This document shows positions 57,658 to 64,000 of a DNA stretch of 64,000 nucleotides, piece by piece. The translations under genes and the position numbers were made by a program. How positions within the stretch are numbered: the stretch's first letter is position 1; the number at the start of each line of letters is the position of its first letter. This DNA comes from Leptospira bouyouniensis (GTDB taxonomy: Bacteria; Spirochaetota; Leptospiria; Leptospirales; Leptospiraceae): positions 1 through 64,000 of the forward strand of contig NZ_RQFT01000011.1 in NCBI RefSeq assembly GCF_004769525.1, read 5' to 3'. The notes under the pieces were generated by a model that saw nothing but the letters and a program-made list of their open reading frames with translations, did not search any database and was not told the DNA's origin.

Positions 57658-58461
57658 TTATTTAGCATTACGCAATTTTTTTAAGATAGAACCTTCGAAT
57701 AATTTATATGCATAATGTTGCATAGTAAGTATGAAGGACGCACTTGGACCCACAGGATAATTAAACTTTGGATCCTTCTCATCAATGATACTAACAACAG
57801 TTTTCACAACAGGCTCAGGGGTTGGCGAATTACTGAAGGCATTTTTAGAGAAAGCAGCTGTTTGTTTACGTAATACATCATAATCTTCAATTTGCAAATC
57901 AGAACGAACTGCGTTATTTCCTATATTTGTTTGGAAACTCATTGGTTCAACCATACTTACTTGAATGTTAAAGTCTCTTAATTCGAATCGCAAAACCTTA
58001 AAGTAACCTTCAAGTGCATGTTTGGAAGCAGCATAGTAGGCGACGTTTGGTAGTCCAATGAGTCCCAAAAAAGATCCTACCGTAATGATTTTTCCAGATT
58101 TTTGTTTCCTGAAGTAAGGTAACAACTGATTGGTGATTTTGATGGTTCCCCAAAAATTAGTTTCAAATTGTTGTTTACCTAGTTCGATCGAAGTTTCTTC
58201 CGCAAGACCTGCAACTAAATATCCTGCATTATTGATTAAAACATCAAGTTTTGGAATTTCGTTAAATAATCGTTTTCCAAAGGATTCGATGGAACTATCC
58301 GAGGTAATGTCTAATTCAATGATTTTAAAAGGGAGCTTTGAGGAATGGTTTTTGGGAATCCGGCTTGTACCGATCACGGTGTGGCCAGCCTTGTGAAGTT
58401 TGTTAGCAATCAGTAGCCCGATTCCGGAAGAAGCACCTGTAACGAGAATTGTCTGTTTCAT
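57658..58461 (-). CDS. Short-chain dehydrogenase/reductase
   Basis: 267 aa. NAD(P) site T-G-A-S-S-G-I-G (9-16), N-N-A-G (about 83-86), catalytic S and Y-x-x-x-K in Y-Y-A-A-S-K-H (about 149-155). C-terminus longer and basic, with R-F-E-L-R-D-F. Classic SDR fold; substrate unknown. Divergent from the HxlR regulator with operator-like repeats between, so probably regulated by it. Confidence 0.94.
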   Translation of the reverse strand: MKQTILVTGASSGIGLLIANKLHKAGHTVIGTSRIPKNHSSKLPFKIIELDITSDSSIESFGKRLFNEIPKLDVLINNAGYLVAGLAEETSIELGKQQFETNFWGTIKITNQLLPYFRKQKSGKIITVGSFLGLIGLPNVAYYAASKHALEGYFKVLRFELRDFNIQVSMVEPMSFQTNIGNNAVRSDLQIEDYDVLRKQTAAFSKNAFSNSPTPEPVVKTVVSIIDEKDPKFNYPVGPSASFILTMQHYAYKLFEGSILKKLRNAK

Positions 58462-58509
58462 ATTTTATCCTTGCCTTGTATCCTGTAAATTGCGAATTTT
58501 GTATTATTC

Positions 58510-58559
58510 ACTTGCAATTTACAAGTATAGTGAATGAAAGTCACTTTTAATTTGCAAGT
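58510..58559. promoter_or_regulatory. Two operator-like repeats between the SDR and HxlR genes
   Basis: ACTTG-N7-CAAGT at 58510-58526 and the imperfect copy ACTTT-N7-CAAGT at 58543-58559 are 33 bases (about three DNA turns) apart. The first touches a TATAGT (58526-58531) that could be a -10. Likely HxlR binding sites. Confidence 0.5.
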
Positions 58560-58575
58560 GGAAATTTTGAAAAAT

Positions 58576-59010
58576 ATGCCATTAAATCAAAAAAGATCCG
58601 AATGTCCGATAAGTTGTTCCCTTGATATCTGGGGGGATAAGTGGTCCCTTCTGATTATCAGAGACCTTATAAATCATAAAAAATGCACTTATGGTGACTT
58701 TTTGAAATCAGGAGAAGGCATAGCGACGAATATTCTGGCATCCAGACTTCAGTTGCTCGAGGAAAATGAGCTGATTGAAAAATTAAACCATCCAGAAAGC
58801 AAAGCAAAAGTACTGTATCAGTTAACATATAAGGGTATCGATTTACTTCCTATCTTAGTGGAAATTCACCTTTGGGCTGAAAAGTATTTTGATATTCCAA
58901 AAGACCTTAAAGAAAGATTGAAAGCGGTAAAAAAAGACAAAGAAACGGCTGTTCGCACTCTGATGAAAGACCTAAAAAAAGATCTGGATTCTAGTAAAGA
59001 AAAGGAATGA
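58576..59010 (+). CDS. HxlR-family transcriptional regulator
   Basis: 144 aa from ATG 58576; the ATG at 58534 lies within the presumed promoter-operator and would give 158 aa. HxlR winged helix: C-P-I-S (about 10-13), I-W-G-D-K-W-S-L-L-I-I-R-D-L and G-I-A-T-N-I-L-A-S-R-L-Q-L-L. Lysine-rich C-terminal tail. HxlR proteins often sense electrophiles or quinones through the conserved Cys, here present. Divergent from the SDR. Confidence 0.9.
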   Translation: MPLNQKRSECPISCSLDIWGDKWSLLIIRDLINHKKCTYGDFLKSGEGIATNILASRLQLLEENELIEKLNHPESKAKVLYQLTYKGIDLLPILVEIHLWAEKYFDIPKDLKERLKAVKKDKETAVRTLMKDLKKDLDSSKEKE

Positions 59011-59147
59011 CGAAATAATTTCTTTCTAAATGGAATCATCAAATTTTAATCTTGCTATTGGATTTTTTTTGGTGTGAATCCCCGAAAGGTTTAGTTTTAA
59101 ATTTATATTAAATTCTTTTTAAACTAACTTCGATTCTTTCCACTTTC

Positions 59148-59211
59148 GGGGACCGGGCTTGTCCGGGGTGCGCGTTCGCTCCCGTCTGACGTTCGTCAGA
59201 CCAAGCCCTCC
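59148..59211. repeat. GC-rich foldable intergenic element
   Basis: In an AT-rich gap, an outer stem GGGCTTG (59155-59161) with CAAGCCC (59202-59208) encloses two hairpins: 59166-59183 (GGG-T-GCG, tetraloop CGTT, CGC-T-CCC) and 59184-59201 (GTCTGAC, loop GTTC, GTCAGAC). The three stems form a near-perfect three-way junction. Similar short GC-rich elements recur in leptospiral intergenic DNA as I recall; copies elsewhere in the window were not seen. Confidence 0.6.
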
Positions 59212-59249
59212 CATCCCTTTCACATATGAATTGTTTTGATAAGACCCAT

Positions 59250-60002
59250 CTAACTCCTTGTTCCACCATCAATTCGATATACTGAACCTGTAATAAAACT
59301 TGATTCATCTGATGCTAAAAATGCAATGAGATTTGCTACTTCCATTGGTTTACCAAGCCTACCCATCGGAATGTTTTTTTCCATCGCCGATTTTCCACGT
59401 TCGCCCGCAACATCGAGTATGGCAGTCTCTGTCCAACCGGGACAAACTGCATTGATCCTAACACCATACTTAGCAACTTCTAAAGCACCTGTAGTTGAAA
59501 GTTCAATCACTCCCGCTTTTGCCACACAATAGGGACCAAGGGATGGGGAAGCACCAAGACCTGCAATGGAAGCAACATTGATGATGGAACCACCAATTCT
59601 ATCATCTAGCATGTGCTTTGTGGCATATTTTTGGCACCAGAATACGCTTGTTAAATCCATAAGGATCAACTTGTTCCAAACTTCAGTTGTCACTTTATGC
59701 ATAAATGTTGGTTTGTTAGCAATTCCAGCATTATTTACCATGATATCTAATCTTTTGTTTTGGTTTGGTAAATGGTTTGTTAAACGGATGATATCCTCTT
59801 CCTGACTCACATCGCAAGATACGAATTCTGCTGACCCTCCATTTGAAAGGATTTCATTCACAACTGCAAATCCTTCCTTCTCTTTAATGTCTGAAACTAC
59901 GACATGTGCCCCTTTTTTCGCAAGTAAAAGAGAGGTTTCTTTTCCGATTCCAAGTGCAGCACCTGTGACAATTGCATTTTTTCCATTCAAACTTTGTTCC
60001 AT
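59250..60002 (-). CDS. Short-chain dehydrogenase/reductase
   Basis: 250 aa. T-G-A-A-L-G-I-G (cofactor site), N-N-A-G-I-A, catalytic Ser in I-N-V-A-S-I-A-G, Y-C-V-A-K, and C-terminal S-S-F-I-T-G-S-V-Y-R-I-D-G-G, the classical SDR signature with a glucose-dehydrogenase-like end. Substrate unknown. It is not adjacent to the other SDR gene. Confidence 0.95.
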   Translation of the reverse strand: MEQSLNGKNAIVTGAALGIGKETSLLLAKKGAHVVVSDIKEKEGFAVVNEILSNGGSAEFVSCDVSQEEDIIRLTNHLPNQNKRLDIMVNNAGIANKPTFMHKVTTEVWNKLILMDLTSVFWCQKYATKHMLDDRIGGSIINVASIAGLGASPSLGPYCVAKAGVIELSTTGALEVAKYGVRINAVCPGWTETAILDVAGERGKSAMEKNIPMGRLGKPMEVANLIAFLASDESSFITGSVYRIDGGTRS

Positions 60003-60471
60003 ACGTTGAGGTTTAATTTGTTTTTATTGATGGCAAGAAGATAAAAATGAATGTTAGCTGGCAGGTAGACCAACCGGTATCCTTAGGATTTTGATTTTAA
60101 TGCTATAAAAGTAAGGCGAAAAAAATATTCATAATCAATAGTGATTAAATCTAAAACGTATGGTTTTGAATAAAATCGTATTACAATGAGAACAACTGGT
60201 CTACTTATGTACTATGGGATCTTAAGTTTTGACTATATTAGAAATGATGAATGAGCTTATAATTGATGAAGGATTCTCAAAAAGAAAACATAGCGATTTC
60301 CACGACCTTTTCTTTCAAAGACCATAACTTTATTATTTTATCAGGAAAAGTACGAAAAAAGAATCCGAATCATTTTTGAATCATTCCAAATACTTCCTTT
60401 CCACATCTTACTATCGTCAAACAATGGGTTATGATTTTTGATTGAACTACAATCATTGTCCCAGTCTGTTT
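60003..60471. other. Long gap, no gene seen
   Basis: About 470 bases between the divergent SDR and histidine kinase genes. Only frames under 35 codons are open. A TTGACT (60229) and TATAAT (60258) are 23 bases apart, too far for a normal promoter. Confidence 0.5.
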
Positions 60472-63400
60472 ATGGATTTTTTACAGAATTTTTTTATTAC
60501 CAAACCTACTGGTGTTTACTTTGTGGAAGGGACATATAATGGATGGTTTGTTTTTTTATCCATATTTATTTCTATCCTTGCCTCTTGGATTTCTTTGTAT
60601 TTATTACACCGATTTTCAGAAGTTGGAAATCGATTCTCACGTTTTGCGATTTTATTTACAGCAAGTTTATCCCTTGGGGGTGCTGTCTGGTCGATGCATT
60701 TTATCGGTATGATATCCTTTGAGTTATGTACAACTGTCACTTACGATAAGGCCATAACAACACTCTCAATCCTTCCCAGTTTTATTGCTTCATTCTTTGC
60801 ACTCCAAACACTAAGTAAAAAACAAATCACTAGATTAGAATTGATATCGGTTGGAATCCTCGTTGGAGCAGGAATTGGTTTCATGCATTATATGGGAATG
60901 TCTGCCATGACAATGAAACCAAAACTGATGTATGATCCAATTTTGTTTTTGGTATCTTTATTTGTCGCCATCACACTTTCCATCTTGTCCATAATAATCC
61001 AATTTCGATTAAAAAATTCAAAGTTAAATATTCGAAGTATTTATCTTACGTTCATTAGTGGGATTGTAATGGGGACTGCCATTTCAGGTATGCATTATAC
61101 TGGTATGGCGGCTGCACGATTTGTTGTTCCAATTGGTACAGAAATTGAAAATACAACAAATGACCAAGTATTCCTTGCCTTTCTTGTGGGATTTGGAAGT
61201 TTATTTGTGATTGGTTCTGCGGTAGTTACGATAGCCTTTATTAGTTATAAAGATTTGTTTCATAATTTGGTTAAAAGTGAATCAAGGTTACGAGCCATTA
61301 TTGAAACAGCCGCCGATGCCATTGTTATGATTGATACAAAAGGTATCATTCAAGAATTTAATTTTACCGCAGAACGAATGTTTGGATGGAGTGCAAAAGA
61401 AATTATCGGTAAAAATGTAAAAATTCTAATGCCCAGTCCTTTTAGAGAAGAACATGATGGTTACTTATCAAATTATTTGGACACTGGAGAGGCAAAAATC
61501 ATTGGAATTGGAAGGGAAACGATAGCCATCCGTAAAGATGGTACTACGTTCCCAATTCGGTTAGCAATTGGACACACTAAACTCCCTCAGGATGATATTT
61601 TTGTTGGTCTTATCAGTGATATTTCTGAACGGATTTTAATCGAACATGCATTAAAAGATAATGAAGAACAATTAAAATCATTTATACAAAATATTCCTGG
61701 AGTTGTCTACAGGTGTTTGGTAGATGAATATTGGTCTTCTATTTTTTTAAGTGATGCCATTGAGTTTTGATCTGGTTATCCTGCCAGTGAATTTTTAGAA
61801 CAAAATCGAATCCGAAATTTTTCCGATATTATCCATCCTGATGACAAAGAACATGTTTCTAACATCATTCAGAATGCAATTGATACTTCAGATACATTTG
61901 TTTTAAATTACCGTATTGTACACAAATCTGGCGAAGTTCGTTGGGTTTTGGAATATGGTGGACCTGTTTATGATGAAAACAAGGAAGTGAAATTTTTAGA
62001 TGGTGTGATTTTAGATAACACTGACAGGCGAATGATTGAAGAAGCTTTGATTGAATCGAAAGAGAAAGCAGAAATGGCATCGAAAACCAAATCGACTTTC
62101 TTAGCAAATATGAGTCATGAAATTAGGACACCTATGAATGCAATCATTGGATTTGCAGAAGTGTTGCTTGCAGATCCATATCCAAACCAAAACAAAAAAC
62201 ATTTAGAAACCATTCGTAATTCTGCAAAATCACTGTTACGTTTGTTAAATGATGTTTTAAATTCTGCAAAACTAGATCGAGGAGCGGTTGAATTAGAGAT
62301 AGTAGATTTTTCTCTCCTTTCATTAATTGATCAAATATTTTCTACATTTTCCATGGAATCGAAAAGGAAGGGTTTGGAATTTACGACTCATTTTTCAAAT
62401 GATTTGGCAGATTATTATAAAGGAGACAGTTTACGCATCCGCCAGATTCTAAATAATTTAATTGGGATTCAATTAAATTTACTAGAGAGGGAAAAATACA
62501 ATTATTTATATCACATAATGATGGTCAGGTGCTATTCCATATCCATGATACTGGCATTGGAATTGCTGAAGATCGTATTTCTAAAATATTTGAGCCATTT
62601 ACACAAGCAGATGTTTCTATGAGTCGAAAATTTGGTGGAACAGGCCTCGGAACAACAATTTCAAAACAGTTGGTTGAACTTATGGGTGGGAAAATTTGGG
62701 TAGAAAGTAAATTGGGAGAAGGAAGCGATTTCTATTTTAGTCTCCCATTACCAATAGGAAATTTAACAACGTTGGTTCAGGAAAAAGAACTTGTCCCTCT
62801 TCCCAAGCTCAATGTACTCATAGTTGATGATATAAAACAGAATGTGGAACTCATCCAATTACTCATGGAATCAAACGGTCATTTCGTGGAAATTGCACGG
62901 AACGGTCTCGAAGCTTTTCAATTATTCCAATCAAATTCTTTTGATTTAGTTCTAATGGATATCCAGATGCCTGAAATGGATGGACTCGAAGCAACAAAAC
63001 AAATTCGTTCTTATGAAAACAAAAACAAACTCAAAAAAGTACCAGTGATTGCTTTATCGGCGAGTGTTTTTGATGAAGATAAACAAAGGGCAAAAATGGC
63101 AGGAATGGATGGTTTTGTTTCCAAACCAATTGATATTGATGAATTAAATCATGAAATCTCACTTTGGATCCATCCCAAAACAAATAACAATGATTCACGA
63201 GTTGCTACGGAAATTGGATTCAATGAAAAAACAAATTTGGAAATCTCAGATTTAAAATTTCGATTTCCCAATCTATTGGATTGGGAGAGGGGGATTAAAA
63301 TCTATGGATCTTTGTCAAAGTATCTTAATGTGATCCATGATTTTTTAAAAGAACATACCGAAGATTTTTCAAACATATCTCAATCATTTCTCTCATTTCA

Positions 63401-63926
63401 AGATCCAAGTGGTTATTTTCATAAATGGAAAGGTGTAACCTCAAATCTAGGATTAATATCTGTTTTTGATCTATTAAAGAAATGGGAAAACACGAGCAGT
63501 GCAGAATTCAATCCAGAAAAAATGTTCATACAGTTGCAGGACGAATTCAAAGTTATCTTTGACACTATGGCGGAGTTGGGAATCCGAAATGCTAATCATA
63601 CAAATCAATTGAATCCAACGGATGGATTGAAACGTCAAGATAAGGAAAAATACGATTCGAATGAAAGAACAATTTTAGACCAAGTAGAGCGTACAAAATC
63701 CTCAAAAATCATACAAACTCTAATACATTCTTTTCAAAAAGGAAATTTGAACCAAATTGTTTGGAATGAATTGGAACAAATCCTTTCAAACACGTATTTC
63801 AGATTGGATTTGGTTTCAATTTCTAAATGTATCGAATCATTTGATTTTGAAACATCCATTCAACTTTTAATGAAATTAAATCAAAAATTGGAGTATCATA
63901 CGGATGATTCAAAACACAAAAGCTAA
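60472..63926 (+). pseudogene. MHYT-PAS-histidine kinase-REC-Hpt gene with a stop and a frameshift
   Basis: ATG 60472. The MHYT domain (three M-H-[YF]-[TIM]-G-M motifs across six or seven helices, about 1-260) is followed by one PAS domain. The second PAS is cut by TGA 61768-61770 inside A-I-E-F-stop-S-G-Y-P. The kinase (S-H-E-I-R-T-P-M-N-A-I-I-G-F; N-box) loses one base near 62467, changing G-N-S-I-K-F-T. ATPase, REC (L-I-V-D-D, L-M-D-I-Q-M-P) and Hpt (F-H-K-W-K-G-V-T-S-N-L-G) follow intact. One-base repair and one codon change restore a single protein of about 1150 aa. Decay or sequence error. Confidence 0.8.
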
Positions 63927-64000
63927 AATTTTAATCATCGATGATGAACCAACAAACTTACAAATTCTAAATGAAATTTTAAAAAATGATTATTCTCTTA
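63904..64000 (+). CDS. Response regulator, N-terminal part (runs off the window)
   Basis: ATG 63904 starts M-I-Q-N-T-K-A-K-I-L-I-I-D-D-E-P-T-N-L-Q-I-L, the first beta strand and acidic pocket of a receiver domain. It overlaps the end of the kinase gene by 23 bases, so it is translationally linked. No stop before base 64000. The output domain is not visible. Confidence 0.85.
   Translation, partial: MIQNTKAKILIIDDEPTNLQILNEILKNDYSL

Noticed and set aside
60229..60263. Promoter before the histidine kinase
   Set aside because: The TTGACT and TATAAT are 23 bases apart and more than 200 bases from the start codon.

Overview
The window looks like chromosomal DNA from a Leptospira, most likely a saprophytic, L. 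biflexa-like species. The evidence is the low GC content, spirochaetal lipoboxes (F-x-x-C), leptospiral conserved proteins, a flagellar cluster that includes L- and P-ring genes, and the order lipoprotein / rimP-nusA-infB-rbfA-truB-rpsO-pnp, which I recognise from leptospires. The species is an inference.

Region 1 (1 to about 27.9 kb) is an accessory island that ends against a tRNA-Arg(TCG) gene (27930-28004, minus strand). It opens with the C-terminal part of a nitrilase-domain protein, possibly the tail of a DRT1-type RT-nitrilase, translationally coupled to a DEDDh exonuclease. A tyrosine recombinase follows. A large minus-strand defence block holds a type I restriction-modification system (hsdM, hsdS, hsdR and a YgjP-type metallopeptidase). 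Between hsdS and hsdR sit a TIR-NTPase, a uracil-DNA-glycosylase-like protein, a GIY-YIG/DUF4357 protein and an oppositely oriented WG-repeat protein. Next come decayed lipoproteins, a second DEDDh exonuclease, an AraC/VOC/membrane-protein set, an HD hydrolase, a PD-(D/E)XK-like protein and several gene remnants. The last gene is an IS1595/ISXO2-like transposase that stops one base from the tRNA.

Region 2 (28-35.6 kb) holds a HIT protein, a PPK2 pair split into two genes, a MarR/DUF1398 pair with a clear promoter-operator, the NAD(P)HX repair enzyme Nnr, and a conserved lipoprotein.

Region 3 (35.6-46.3 kb) is the translation and RNA operon rimP-nusA-infB-rbfA-truB-rpsO-pnp, followed by an M16 peptidase and dut.

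Region 4 (46.3-57.1 kb) is flagellar (flgG-flgA-flgH-flgI-flgJ, and a second rod gene at 56.2 kb). Between these lie a YihY/BrkB-family protein carrying a large inserted beta-propeller-like segment, and a tightly coupled minus-strand cluster of an RRM protein, an ATP-grasp enzyme and two methyltransferases.

Region 5 (57.1-64 kb) contains a collapsed quinone-oxidoreductase pseudogene, two SDR genes, an HxlR regulator with paired operators, a GC-rich foldable element, a disrupted MHYT-PAS-histidine kinase-REC-Hpt gene, and the start of a response regulator.

Single in-frame stops or one-base frameshifts break otherwise continuous genes at about 17.65, 18.14, 22.17, 24.6-24.9, 57.6, 61.77 and 62.47 kb. 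Real decay and sequence error cannot be separated from this window alone.
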